From CAWFKS01 sp963816435 (lineage in GTDB: Bacteria; Pseudomonadota; Alphaproteobacteria; Rhizobiales; Rhizobiaceae): a DNA stretch of 64,000 nucleotides. This document shows positions 17,732 through 26,821 of this stretch, one piece after another. The stretch spans positions 1-64,000 of the forward strand of contig CAWFKS010000009.1 of NCBI GenBank assembly GCA_963816435.1, read 5' to 3'. The first letter of the stretch is position 1. Each line of letters starts with the position of its first letter. Below the pieces are notes generated by a model, which ran no database searches, had not been told where the DNA came from, and worked only from the letters and a program-made list of their open reading frames with translations. Position numbers and translations under genes: made by a program.

Positions 17732-18750
17732 CGCGCCGGCACGTCCCCGCCTTCGGCGATGCCGCTGGCCTCGAGGGCGGCGTCCACGGGGCCGAAATCC
17801 ACCCAGTCGGACAGGTCCGGCGGCATGAGGTCGGCGAAATCGTCGCCGGAAAAGACAAAATCCTCGGTCGCCTCCAGTTCCTTGCGATTGAGCCCGCCAT
17901 TGATGCTCCAGCTGCCCCTGAATGATTTTGCGAGCTTTTCCAGGTCGGCGCGGTCGACGTCCGGGCGCGCTTTCGCCATGGCGTCGACCCACTTCTCGGG
18001 GTCGCGGGCGAAGTCGCGCGATGCCCTGACGATCGCACGGATGACTGCCTCGACGTCGCCGGGGCGCTGCTGCAGCGTGGCCGCACGCACGACGTTGACC
18101 TTGCTGACCACCGGCGCGGCGGCGAAATAGGCGTCCTGCGGCACCAGCACGTGCAGGCCTTCGTGGGAGGGCATGGAAAGCCATGTGCCGATCGACATGG
18201 TGGTGGCGTCGATACGTCCGGCGGCGAGCGCCCTCGCGCGAACGCTCGGCTGCCCGAGCGCAACGAACTGCACGGCATCGGTGTCGACGTCCCTGGCCTT
18301 CATCACCTGCAGGCTCAGCGACTGGTCGAGGCTGCCCGGCCTGCCGATGCCGAAGGAATGGTCCTCGAGGTCGGACGGGGCGGCAATGTCGTCCTTTGCC
18401 GCGATCAGGAACGGCAGCGCCTTGTTGGGCGAGACGACCGCCTTCAGGTCGAGGGAGCCATCGGCGACCAGCCTGAGAACCGTCTCGGTGGCGATGTTGG
18501 CCATGTCGCCCTGCCCGGCCCTGAGCGCGGCCACCGCCGAAGGTGTCTGCTGCACGCGCACCAGTTCGACCGAGACACCTTCGTTCTCGTAGTAGCCGAG
18601 CTGTTTTGCCAGGTACATCACCGAGTTTGGCACCAGCGGCGTCTGCAGGTCGGTGACGATCAGCCGGAACGGTTCGGCCGCGTGCGCGGCACAGCCGGCC
18701 ACCAGCCATCCAGCCAGTGCGATGATGGTTCCAAGCACGCGAGGTCGCAT
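17728..18750 (-). CDS. NitT/TauT-type ABC transporter substrate-binding protein
   Basis: The 340-residue secreted protein has a signal peptide with a Cys near the cleavage region (V-A-G-C-A-A-H-A-A-E) and an NMT1/SsuA-like fold: Y-L-A-K-Q-L-G-Y-Y-E-N-E-G-V-S-V-E, then A-L-R-A-G-Q-G-D-M-A-N, and G-I-G-R-P-G-S-L-D. It lies between permease and ATPase genes of the same transporter. The ligand pocket cannot be matched to nitrate, taurine or thiamine-precursor binders by eye. It may be a lipoprotein or simply secreted. Confidence 0.85.
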   Translation of the reverse strand: MRPRVLGTIIALAGWLVAGCAAHAAEPFRLIVTDLQTPLVPNSVMYLAKQLGYYENEGVSVELVRVQQTPSAVAALRAGQGDMANIATETVLRLVADGSLDLKAVVSPNKALPFLIAAKDDIAAPSDLEDHSFGIGRPGSLDQSLSLQVMKARDVDTDAVQFVALGQPSVRARALAAGRIDATTMSIGTWLSMPSHEGLHVLVPQDAYFAAAPVVSKVNVVRAATLQQRPGDVEAVIRAIVRASRDFARDPEKWVDAMAKARPDVDRADLEKLAKSFRGSWSINGGLNRKELEATEDFVFSGDDFADLMPPDLSDWVDFGPVDAALEASGIAEGGDVPAR

Positions 18751-18763
18751 TCCCTCCCCTTTC

Positions 18764-19508
18764 TCAATCTTCCAGATGGCGCCAGCCCGCGACGCGGCGT
18801 TCGGCGAGCTTCAGCGTCTGCGTGACTGCAATGCCGATCGCGGCCAGCACGATGACGACGACGAAATAGGGCGCCATGCGGAACGAGTTGCCGTAGATGG
18901 CGAGCAACCCGCCAAGCCCCTGGATCGCCGTGTAGAGTTCGGCGACGACCGTGTTGATCAGACCGATCGTGGCGCCGAGCCGCAGCCCCGCGACAATGAA
19001 CGGCAGCGCGGCCGGCAGCAGGATGCGCACGAAGATCTGGCCGCGGCTCGCGCCCGTCGAACGGCCCATCTCGACCAGCTCCGGATCGGCGCTGGCCACG
19101 CCGACATAGGTGTTGATGAGGATCGGCATCGCCGCGCCCAAGAAAGACGATCGTGACCTTGGCGCCGAATCCGAGGCCGAGCAGCACGATGATGAGCGGC
19201 ACGAAGGCGACGCGCGGCGTCGCGGCCAGCGCGTGGGCGTAAGGATCGAGCACGCGTCCGGCGATCGGGAAGCCGCCCATCGCCAGGCCGCCGAGGATGC
19301 CGGCCACGGCCGCCAGCGCCAGTCCGGCCAGATAGACCGAAAGACTTTGCCCGACCGCCGTCAGCAATTCGCCGTTGCCGATCATCTCGCGCGCGGCCGC
19401 CAGCGTGGCGAGCGGCGTCGGCACGACGTCGCCGCCGACCGCGAGCGACAGCACCTGCCACAGCGCCACCAAAATGAGCGGAACGAGGACGCGCCACATC
19501 GCGATCAT
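18764..19508 (-). CDS. NitT/TauT-type ABC transporter permease (one frameshift)
   Basis: The reconstructed 247-residue inner-membrane protein has the BPD-type permease core, with the EAA-like loop V-E-M-G-R-S-T-G-A-S-R-G-Q-I-F in the second half. The frame shifts at 19137-19139, where a run of three C (GGG on the coding strand) replaces an expected two; removing one base restores V-F-L-G-A-A-M-P-I-L-I. It begins by an ATGA overlap with the ABC-2 permease gene and ends 13 bp before the binding-protein gene. With those genes it forms a full importer. Confidence 0.82.
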
Positions 19509-20341
19509 GCCGGCTGCGCCCTCCGCCTGAGCAGCCCGCGCTGCGGGTCGTAGCCGAGCGTGGCAACGAAGAAGGCGGCGAGCGTCACCCCGACGACGGC
19601 GGCGAGAGCCACCGGATCGAGCTTGCCATAGGCGGCGAAGCGGATCAGCTCGACCCCTTGCGTGAACGGGTTGAACTCGGCGATCCGGGCGAGGATTTCG
19701 GCGCCGCTCTCGCGCAGCTTCCACAGCGGGAACAGCGCCGTCGACAGGAAGAACATCGGGAAGATCACGAAGTTCATCGCACCGGCGAAGTTCTCGAGCT
19801 GGCGCACATGCACCGACAGGGCGAGCCCCAGCGCACCGAGCATCAGGCCGGCGAGCACCAGTGCCGGAAGCAGTTCGAGCCAGCTCCAGGGCGGCAGCCG
19901 GACCCCGAACAGCCAGGCGACGGCGAGGAAGGCATAGGCCTGGATCACCGACAGCACGGTGCCCGCCGCGAGCTTGCAGAACAGCAGGTACCAGCGCGGG
20001 AGCGGCGCGGTCAGCACCAGCCGCATCATGCCCATCTCGCGATCATAGACGAGCGCCAGCGACGACAGCATGCCGTTGAACAGCAGCACGATGCCGAGAA
20101 GGCCGGGCAGCAGATATTCCTGATAGGTGATGTAGGTTTCGTAGGGCGGCACGATCGAGATGCCGAGCACGTTGCGGAACCCCGCCGCAAAGACGACCAG
20201 CCACAGGAGCGGCCTGACCAGCGCCGACAGCAGCCGGCTGGTCTGTCGGGAGAACCGCACCACTTCGCGCCACGCCACCGCCCGCATGGCGCGCAGCCAG
20301 CGGGCGCCGGAAGCGGGTGCGGAGGCAGTCACATGTGACAT
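19505..20341 (-). CDS. ABC-2 type permease, PQQ-alcohol-dehydrogenase-associated (LutF/PedC-like)
   Basis: The 278-residue protein has six hydrophobic segments and the ABC-2 family pattern: W-R-E-V-V-R-F-S-R near the N-terminus, Y-D-R-E-M-G-M-M-R in the cytoplasmic loop, and F-P-M-F-F-L-S-T-A-L-F-P-L-W in the C-terminal half. In pseudomonads and methylobacteria the homologous permease works with an ATPase, a beta-propeller and a binding protein beside PQQ alcohol dehydrogenases and is linked to lanthanide uptake. The start ATG overlaps the binding-protein stop. Its ATPase is the + gene at 22564. Confidence 0.83.
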   Translation of the reverse strand: MSHVTASAPASGARWLRAMRAVAWREVVRFSRQTSRLLSALVRPLLWLVVFAAGFRNVLGISIVPPYETYITYQEYLLPGLLGIVLLFNGMLSSLALVYDREMGMMRLVLTAPLPRWYLLFCKLAAGTVLSVIQAYAFLAVAWLFGVRLPPWSWLELLPALVLAGLMLGALGLALSVHVRQLENFAGAMNFVIFPMFFLSTALFPLWKLRESGAEILARIAEFNPFTQGVELIRFAAYGKLDPVALAAVVGVTLAAFFVATLGYDPQRGLLRRRAQPA

Positions 20342-21537
20342 TGCGTCTCCGGCGCGTCGACGCCCAGCGTGTCGAGCACGTTGGTGCTGTGCAGATATTG
20401 CGGCAACGGCGCGCGTGCGATGACGGCATCGGCCGTGGCCAGCAGGATCGGCTGGCGCAGCTGGTGGTCCCAGGCGCGGAAGCTCATCGGATTGCCCTTG
20501 ACGCCGTCGAGCGTCAGCGTGTCGCCGAGCAGGTAGTCGCGCATCGCCTCGAAGCCCGGCGCGCCTGCGCGCAACGTCGCCTCCGTGACGGCCTTCACCG
20601 CCACCCAGGCGGCCCACGCCTCGGCGTTCATGCGGCGCGGCGGCGCAAGCTTTTCGAAGCGATGCTGAAGCTGTGGCGCACCGTTCCGGTCCCAGCTCCA
20701 GTGCCAGGCGGTCGCCACCAGCCCGGCGTCGCCCACGACCGGCATCGGCCTGGCGGTCTGGTAGGGCACGTAGCGGCCGAACTCGCCGCTGGAATCGGCG
20801 ACGAAGACGACGTCCGCATCCTTGCCGGCGGTCATCAGTGCGATGTTGTTGGTGTCGCGCTGGCGCGGATCGGTGCCGAGGCTGAACGGGATGGTATCGA
20901 CGATGCTGGCGCCGAATTTCTTGGCCGAACGTTCGAGCGCCTTCACCTCCCGGGCATCCGGCTCCGTGTCGCCCTGCAGCACCAGGATGCGCGGCCATTT
21001 CTTTGCGACCAGATACTCCACCAGGGCATCCGAAAGCATGCTTTCGCTGGGAATGACATGGACGACATTGGCGCGGCACTCTTCGCCACGCAGCACGTCG
21101 TCACGCGCCGAGACGTTCATCAGCAGAAGCGGCTGGTCCTTCACGGCATCGGCGAGCTTCACGAGCGCGTCGGCAGGCAGGTCGGCGATGACGAAATGAA
21201 CGTCGTCGTCCCTCGCCCAGCCGGTGACGGTCTTTTCGATGTCCGCCAGGTCGTCGGCCGAGGCGGCGCTCGCGGTCTTCAGGCGGAAGTCGCGCCCGAT
21301 GACCCGGCCCAGCGTCTGCGCGTCCTGAATGCCGAGTTGCGCGCCCGGCAGCGGCCGCCCGATCGTGCGGAAGACGATGCCGGCATAGGCGTTGTCGTCG
21401 GCATAGCGCGCGTCGTCGTCCAGCGAGACGTAGCCGATCTCGACGGCCGGGGAGCCATTGCCGGCGTCGTTCGCGGCCGCCCGGGCACCCGTGGCGAGGC
21501 CGAACAGCAGGAGGGCGAGAAAAGCCGCCCTAGTCAT
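20329..21537 (-). CDS. ABC substrate-binding protein of the PQQ-alcohol-dehydrogenase system (LutA/PedB-like)
   Basis: The 402-residue periplasmic protein has a signal peptide (to about residue 21) and the branched-chain-amino-acid-receptor-like fold of the quinoprotein-associated group: V-E-I-G-Y-V-S-L-D-D-D-A-R, L-L-L-M-N-V-S-A-R-D-D, L-V-L-Q-G-D-T-E-P-D-A and D-V-V-F-V-A-D-S-S-G-E-F-G-R-Y-V-P-Y-Q-T. The N-terminal segment is rich in Asp, which suits binding of a hard metal ion or its chelate. LutA in Methylorubrum is implicated in lanthanide transport; the same role is inferred here. It overlaps both neighbours. Confidence 0.84.
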   Translation of the reverse strand: MTRAAFLALLLFGLATGARAAANDAGNGSPAVEIGYVSLDDDARYADDNAYAGIVFRTIGRPLPGAQLGIQDAQTLGRVIGRDFRLKTASAASADDLADIEKTVTGWARDDDVHFVIADLPADALVKLADAVKDQPLLLMNVSARDDVLRGEECRANVVHVIPSESMLSDALVEYLVAKKWPRILVLQGDTEPDAREVKALERSAKKFGASIVDTIPFSLGTDPRQRDTNNIALMTAGKDADVVFVADSSGEFGRYVPYQTARPMPVVGDAGLVATAWHWSWDRNGAPQLQHRFEKLAPPRRMNAEAWAAWVAVKAVTEATLRAGAPGFEAMRDYLLGDTLTLDGVKGNPMSFRAWDHQLRQPILLATADAVIARAPLPQYLHSTNVLDTLGVDAPETQCHM

Positions 21538-22540
21538 CGATCACGACCGTGTGCGGCACCCGCCCGGTGGGGATCGACTTGACGTTCTTGCGCGAGGCGA
21601 GATCGATGATGGAGATGTCGTCGGACAGTCCGTTGGCGACGTAGAGGCGTTTGCCGTCCGGGCTCTCGGCGACGCTCCAGGCGCGCGAACCCACGAGTAT
21701 GTAGTCCTCCACCTTCTTGGTGTCGGGATCGACGAGCGCGACGTGGTTGGCGCGCCCCAGCGCCACGAACATCGTCTTGCCGTCGTTCGACAGCGCGAGC
21801 CCGACCGGCGTGACGTCGACCGGCCGGAATCCGGGCGGCAGGAACTCGACGGTGGTCTTGACGGTGTTGGTGGCCGTATCGATGACCGACACCTTGCCGG
21901 AAAGCTCGTCCGACACCCAAAGCTCCTTGTTGTCGGCAGTGAGCGCGAAACGGCGCGGCCGCGATCCGACGAGGATGTTGGCGACCATCTTCCCGTCCTT
22001 GGCGTCGTAGACATGCACCATGTCGGAGACTTCGGACGTGATGTAGACGGTCTTGCCGTCCTTGGTGACGAGCACGCCTTCCGGCTCCGGACCCGGTCGG
22101 GATCTGCAGCAGCGTCTTGCCGGTGGCGATGTCGATCTGGCGCACGATCGCGCTGTCTTCCTCCGACACGTAGAGCGACTTTCCGTCCGGCGCGATGGCG
22201 AAGATCTCGGGACTCAGCCCGGTCTTGATGTGATCGGTGACTTCCAGCTTCGACACGTCGATCACGTCGATGACATCGTCGTCGCCGCAGGCGACGTAGA
22301 GGAGCGAGTGATCGGCGTTGAAATGCATGTCGCGCGGACGTGCCGACGTCTTGATGCGCTTGACGATCTCGTGGTCCTGCGCGGGATCGAGCACGACGAC
22401 GGTGTTGGATTTCTCGTGGCTGACGAAGACGTAGCCGGTTCCCGCGGCACGCGCCGGGCCGACCAGCATCGACGATCGACGCGACTGCGAGAACGAGCGC
22501 CATTGCGACGAGCGGCAAAAAGCGGCCTTGTCATGGCCAT
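21530..22540 (-). CDS. YVTN-repeat beta-propeller protein of the PQQ/lanthanide ABC system (LutD/PedA2-like; about three frameshifts)
   Basis: The reconstructed secreted protein of about 330 residues is a seven-bladed propeller with repeats such as L-Y-V-A-C-G-D-D-D-V, S-L-Y-V-S-E-E-D-S-A, T-V-Y-I-T-S-E-V-S-D and R-L-Y-V-A-N-G-L-S-D. It begins M-A-M-T-R-P-L and has a signal peptide. The frame breaks near 22522 (a T run), 22472 and 22097 (an extra base before P-E-P-E-G-V-L-V-T-K). The family is a constant partner of PQQ-associated ABC transporters, with a probable periplasmic metal- or chelate-handling role. It is the first gene of the long - strand array. Confidence 0.8.
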
Positions 22541-22556
22541 CGTTCCGCGACTATCC
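22528..22556 (+). promoter_or_regulatory. candidate promoter for the divergent ABC ATPase gene
   Basis: TTGTCA (22528-22533) and CTATCC (22551-22556) are separated by 17 bp, a good sigma-70-like arrangement. The predicted start of transcription would fall on or next to the ATG at 22564, so the transcript would be leaderless or nearly so. The -35 lies inside the opposite gene. This is pattern evidence only. Confidence 0.25.
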
Positions 22557-22563
22557 CGGAGCA

Positions 22564-23328
22564 ATGAACGCACCCCTGCTCTCCGTCCAAGGCCTGGCCA
22601 AGCGCTATGGCAGCGTGGCCGCGCTGGACGGAATTGGTTTCGAGGCTGGTGCTCATGAATTCGTTGCGCTGCTCGGGCCCAATGGAGCTGGCAAATCGAC
22701 GCTGGTCCAACTCCTGACCGGCCTCTTTGTTCCCGACGAAGGCACGATCGAGGTCGCCGGCCACGACATGCGCGCCGAACCGGCGCGGGCGCTCGCCTCG
22801 CTCGGCGTCGTCTTCCAGCAGCCGACGCTCGACCTCGAGCTTACCGTCACCGGCAATCTGCGCTTTCATGCCGACCTGCACGGACTGGACCGGCGAACCG
22901 CCAACGAACGCATCGAGGAAGGGCTGGCGCGCTTCGGCCTGACGGAGCGCGCCGGCGACCGCGCGCGCACGCTGAGCGGCGGCAACAGGCGGCGGGTGGA
23001 ACTGGCGCGTGCGCTTCTGCACCGGCCAAAGATCCTGATCCTCGACGAGGCGACCGTCGGGCTCGACCCGCACACGCGGCGCGACCTCGTCGCGCATGTC
23101 CATGCGCTTTGTCGCGACGAGGGGCTGCTGGCGCTGTGGGCCACGCACCTGATCGACGAGGCCGAGGCCGCCGACCGGCTGCTTTTCCTCGACCACGGCA
23201 AACTGGTGTTCGACGGCACCGCCGCCGAAGCGCTCACCGCCAGCGGCACCGAGGCTCTCGAGGAAGCCTTCTTCGCGATGACGCAGGCGCGCCTCGACCC
23301 TGCCGAAACCGGGCTGCGCTCACTCTGA
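22564..23328 (+). CDS. ABC transporter ATP-binding protein, PQQ-alcohol-dehydrogenase system (LutE/PedA1-like)
   Basis: The 254-residue ATPase has Walker A G-P-N-G-A-G-K-S-T, signature L-S-G-G-N-R-R-R, Walker B I-L-I-L-D-E-A-T with the unusual D-E-A-T-V-G-L-D, and the switch H in W-A-T-H-L-I-D-E. The G-G-N-R-R-R and D-E-A-T forms are typical of the quinoprotein-associated export/import ATPases that pair with an ABC-2 permease. It is the only + gene of the transporter; it starts 23 bp from the divergent propeller gene and its stop overlaps the antiporter stop by 9 bp. Confidence 0.87.
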   Translation: MNAPLLSVQGLAKRYGSVAALDGIGFEAGAHEFVALLGPNGAGKSTLVQLLTGLFVPDEGTIEVAGHDMRAEPARALASLGVVFQQPTLDLELTVTGNLRFHADLHGLDRRTANERIEEGLARFGLTERAGDRARTLSGGNRRRVELARALLHRPKILILDEATVGLDPHTRRDLVAHVHALCRDEGLLALWATHLIDEAEAADRLLFLDHGKLVFDGTAAEALTASGTEALEEAFFAMTQARLDPAETGLRSL

Positions 23329-24596
23329 CGCGGCGGTCTCGTCCTCGGCGTTTTCGTCACCAACCAGCCGTTTCGGCGAGCCGTGGGCGAACACCTGCAT
23401 TCCGGGCGTGGCCGTGATGCCGTGCAGGACGACCGAAAGCGCGACCACCATCGAGCCAATCTGCCAGACCTGATCGAGCCCCGTCCTGTCGCGAATGAGC
23501 ACGAGATAGTAGGTGGTGGAAACCCCGATCGGCCCGAACCAGCCGAGAAAGGCGGCCTCGCGCATGGTGCGCATCTCCCGAACCAAAGGCTTCAGCGCGA
23601 ACCACCATGGCAGGCGCCGGAAAACAAGCACGCGCCACAGCCAGTGCCGGTCCCGTCCAGCCGAGACTCGAACCATGCCGACCACGGCAGCATCGCCCCG
23701 ATCAGGATGAAGACCGGCAGGTCGAAGAAGCGCCCGACGGCGTGCTGCATTTCCTCGTGCCGTTCGAGACTTTCCGGCAGCGAGCGGTTGAGCACCGCGC
23801 CCGCGACGAACACGGCCAGGATGCCGTCGCTGCCGATCAGCCGCACGATGGCCAGCACCGTGATCGACAGCGCCAGTCCGATGGTGACCGTCGACTGCGT
23901 TTCCGAATAGGGCTGTCGCCGCGCCCAGCACAGGAGCCTGCCGGCAACCCAGCCGGCGGCAAAGCCCATGGCGACCGCGCCGAGGATTTCCCAAAGCAGC
24001 ACGCGGGTCAGCCACTCCCCCATCGCCTCGCCGGTCCCGTGCTCCAGAAGCAGCACCGGCAACATGACGAACAGCAGCGCCAGCCCGTCATTGGCGCCGC
24101 TTTCGGCGGTCAAAAGGTCGCGAATTCTGGCGGGAAGCAGCCGGTCGGCGAGACCGCCGCTGGCGATCGCGCCTGCCACGACGGGATCGGTGGGAACCAG
24201 TGCCGCGCCGATCGCCAGCACCACCAGCAGCGGGCCGCCGATGAACAGCCACGCCAGGCCGAAGCTCGCCAGCCACATCAGCAGCAGGCCCGGCCCGAGC
24301 AGGATCGCCAGCGCGCGGAAATGCCTGAGATTGTAGCCGGCGGGAAGGCGAAGCGCCGCCGCCATCACCGAAATTCCGAGCGTGACCCGCGCCGCTTCCT
24401 TGAGCACGAGAAACGGATCGACCGGAAGCTTGGAGAAATCGAGCAGCCCCAGGACGGCCGGGCCGACGATGATGCCGAGGACGAGGCAGATCGTGCTTTC
24501 GGCGATCCACAGGCGGTTCTTGACATAGCCGGCCACGAGTCCGAGCGCCAGAACCGTGCCGCCCGCAAGCGCGACGCCGATGTTGAAACCACTCAT
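23320..24596 (-). CDS. CPA1/NhaP-type Na+(K+)/H+ antiporter (frameshifted)
   Basis: The reconstructed product of about 425 residues has roughly twelve membrane segments. It shows antiporter motifs such as L-V-P-T-D-P-V-V-A-G-A and T-A-E-S-G-A-N-D-G-L-A, where the Asp residues form the ion site, and F-L-G-W-F-G-P-I-G-V-S-T near the end. The frame is lost between about 23637 and 23663, probably through two one-base insertions; the rest is continuous. It converges with the Lut-type ATPase, overlapping it by 9 bp. A general pH/Na+ role is likely and no link to lanthanides is claimed. Confidence 0.82.
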
Positions 24597-24735
24597 CGGG
24601 CCACCGCTCCACCGACGCCTTCGCCTTCAGCCCTGAAGAAGAAGTCTCCGCTCATCGGGCGGAACAACCCGCCGGGCCGCCCGATGTTCCAGAATACAGC
24701 TCGCGCTGCGCGGCCTGGGAAGGCCCGGACACCTG

Positions 24736-25422
24736 TCAGACCGCGGCGCCGGTCGCTGCGTCGGCCGCGTTGCGAATTGCCGCGATGTTCGCACGATAGG
24801 CGGCTTCCCCGCCGCCCTTGAACACCGCCGAGCCGGCGACGAGCACGTCGGCGCCGGCCTGCGCCACGAGCGGCGCGGTCTCTGCCGTCACGCCGCCGTC
24901 CACCTCGATGTGGATCGGCCGGTCGCCGATCATCGCCCTAACGCGCCGCACCTTCTCGACCACGGCCGGGATGAAGGCCTGGCCGCCGAAACCGGGATTG
25001 ACCGTCATCAGCAGCACCAGGTCGAGGCGGTCGAGCACGTATTCGATGACGCTCTCGGGCGTCGAGGGATTAAGCGACACGCCCGCCTTCTTGCCGAGAT
25101 TCCTGATCGCCTGCAGCGACCGGTCGAGATGCGGACCGGCCTCGGCGTGCACCGTGATGATGTCGCAGCCGGCCGCCGCGAAGGCTTCGAGATAGGGATC
25201 GGCCGGTTCGATCATCAAATGGCAGTCGAAGACCTTCTTCGAACGCCCGCGGATCGCCTTGATCACCGGCGGGCCGAAGGTGATGTTCGGCACGAAATGG
25301 CCGTCCATCACGTCGAGATGGATCCAGTCCGCACCCGCCCGATCGATCGCCTCGACCTCCTCGCCGAGGCGGGCAAAGTCCGACGACAGGACCGACGGCG
25401 CTATGATGACGGGGCGGCTCAT
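24736..25422 (-). CDS. rpe: ribulose-phosphate 3-epimerase
   Basis: The 228-residue TIM-barrel enzyme interconverts ribulose-5-phosphate and xylulose-5-phosphate in the pentose phosphate pathway. Conserved motifs are all seen: A-P-S-V-L-S-S-D-F, H-L-D-V-M-D-G-H-F-V-P-N (metal ligands and catalytic Asp), H-L-M-I, N-P-G-F-G-G-Q and V-D-G-G-V. Length is normal. The start overlaps the preceding VOC gene by ATGA. Confidence 0.95.
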   Translation of the reverse strand: MSRPVIIAPSVLSSDFARLGEEVEAIDRAGADWIHLDVMDGHFVPNITFGPPVIKAIRGRSKKVFDCHLMIEPADPYLEAFAAAGCDIITVHAEAGPHLDRSLQAIRNLGKKAGVSLNPSTPESVIEYVLDRLDLVLLMTVNPGFGGQAFIPAVVEKVRRVRAMIGDRPIHIEVDGGVTAETAPLVAQAGADVLVAGSAVFKGGGEAAYRANIAAIRNAADAATGAAV

Positions 25423-25862
25423 GCGCCGCCCCTCAGCCGACGGATCGCCTCGGCCTGCATGCTGTCGCGCGCCATCTCCATGAACTCGATGCGGTTGCCG
25501 TCGGGATCGGCGATCCAGCACTGGCGGTTGCGATCGTCGCCCGTCTTGGGTTCGACCGTCAGCGGGACGCCGGCCTCCCGCAGCGCCGCGGCGGTCGCTT
25601 CCAGGTCGTTCGTCTCGAGACAGAAATGGTTGATCGCCGTGACGTCCGGACCCGGCGCGGTGTCGCCCTCCCCGCCCGGAAACAGCTCCAGGAACTGCGT
25701 GTCGGTGATCCGCAGATAGACCAGCCAGAGGCTGCCGTCTTGCTTGTCGAGCCGCATCATCTCGGCAAAGCCGAGCGTGTCGCGATAGAAGGCGAGCGAG
25801 CGCTCGACGTCCCTCACCTTCAGCGCCACGTGGCCGATGCCCGAAAGCTCCAAACCAGCCAT
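25419..25862 (-). CDS. VOC (glyoxalase/bleomycin-resistance) family protein
   Basis: The 147-residue protein has the two-module VOC fold. Putative metal ligands include His in I-G-H-V-A-L-K-V (residue about 10), Glu in the first module, His in A-I-N-H-F-C-L-E-T (about residue 72) and a late Glu in G-N-R-I-E-F-M-E. A lactoylglutathione-lyase-like or dioxygenase-like activity is possible; the substrate is not evident. The start at 25862 is preferred over an upstream one at 25892 because it gives the family's usual N-terminus. Confidence 0.83.
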   Translation of the reverse strand: MAGLELSGIGHVALKVRDVERSLAFYRDTLGFAEMMRLDKQDGSLWLVYLRITDTQFLELFPGGEGDTAPGPDVTAINHFCLETNDLEATAAALREAGVPLTVEPKTGDDRNRQCWIADPDGNRIEFMEMARDSMQAEAIRRLRGGA

Positions 25863-25976
25863 GTCTGTCCCCTCCGTCGGAATCGCCGGCATGTTTACAC
25901 GCCGCGTGCGCGCCGTGCCATTGCCAAGGAGCCGATTCGATCTGCAAGCTGGGGATGAAACAGCGCTGAGAGGCGC

Positions 25977-26819
25977 TCAGTCGCCAAGGCCGGCGAGAAG
26001 CGCCTCCTCGTCGGCGTTGCCGACGATCAGCGCCTGCTTCCAGCGCCCGAGGTCACCGCCGGCCTCCGGGGCCTCGAAACGGTCGAGCACCGACCAACCC
26101 TTGCCGTAGCGCTGCAGCACGGTTCCGCCGGTCGCCTGCACCAGCACGACGCCGCCGGCGATGTCCCAAAGGTTCGGCGTCTCGAACCGGGCGGCCTCGA
26201 GCAGCCCCGCCGCGACGAAGGCACATTCCACCGCCGCCGACCCGGTCTTTCGCGTTTCCCACGGCCCGCGTCCGGCCCCCACCTGCGCGACGCCCGCCAG
26301 TCGCCGCCGTACGGCTTCGTTGCGCTTCGGCGTGACCTGGTCGCCCTCGAAGCGCAGCGGCCCGTCCTCGCAGGCGTGGTAGACGCCGGCCCTCAGGGCA
26401 TGGCTGGTCGAGCACCACAGCGCGCCGACGACCGGGCTTCCGCGGTAGAGCACGCCGATCGCGGCGGCAAACATCGGAAAGCCGTTGACGAAGTTCGTGG
26501 TCCCGTCGACGGGATCCACCGCCCAGACGAAGTCGTGGTCGCGGCCCGGCCGGTCCTTGAACTCCTCGCCGATGATGTCGTGTTCGGGAAATTTTTCCGC
26601 CAACCGCTCGCGGATCAGCTTCTCCACGCGCTGGTCGACCTCAGAGACCGGGTCCTGCCAGACCTGCTCGGCATCTTCGTCGCCCTTGTAGCGCACCGCC
26701 AGCATGCCGCCGAGCGCGGAGGTGATCTCGACACCCGCCAGGTTTGCGAGTTCGACGGCGACGTGCTCGATTTCGCGCAGTCGTTCGGGGGGAACGGTTG
26801 AATCGTCCTGGCTGGTCAT
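25977..26819 (-). CDS. inositol monophosphatase family protein
   Basis: The 280-residue enzyme carries the Mg-dependent phosphatase motifs G-E-E-F (metal Glu), W-A-V-D-P-V-D-G-T-T-N-F and W-D-I-A-G-G. Its N-terminal portion D-P-V-S-E-V-D also matches. It probably hydrolyses inositol phosphate, histidinol phosphate or a related sugar phosphate. GGAGGAG at the end of the upstream kinase gene supports the ATG at 26819 and coupled translation. Confidence 0.88.
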   Translation of the reverse strand: MTSQDDSTVPPERLREIEHVAVELANLAGVEITSALGGMLAVRYKGDEDAEQVWQDPVSEVDQRVEKLIRERLAEKFPEHDIIGEEFKDRPGRDHDFVWAVDPVDGTTNFVNGFPMFAAAIGVLYRGSPVVGALWCSTSHALRAGVYHACEDGPLRFEGDQVTPKRNEAVRRRLAGVAQVGAGRGPWETRKTGSAAVECAFVAAGLLEAARFETPNLWDIAGGVVLVQATGGTVLQRYGKGWSVLDRFEAPEAGGDLGRWKQALIVGNADEEALLAGLGD

Positions 26820-26821
26820 GA

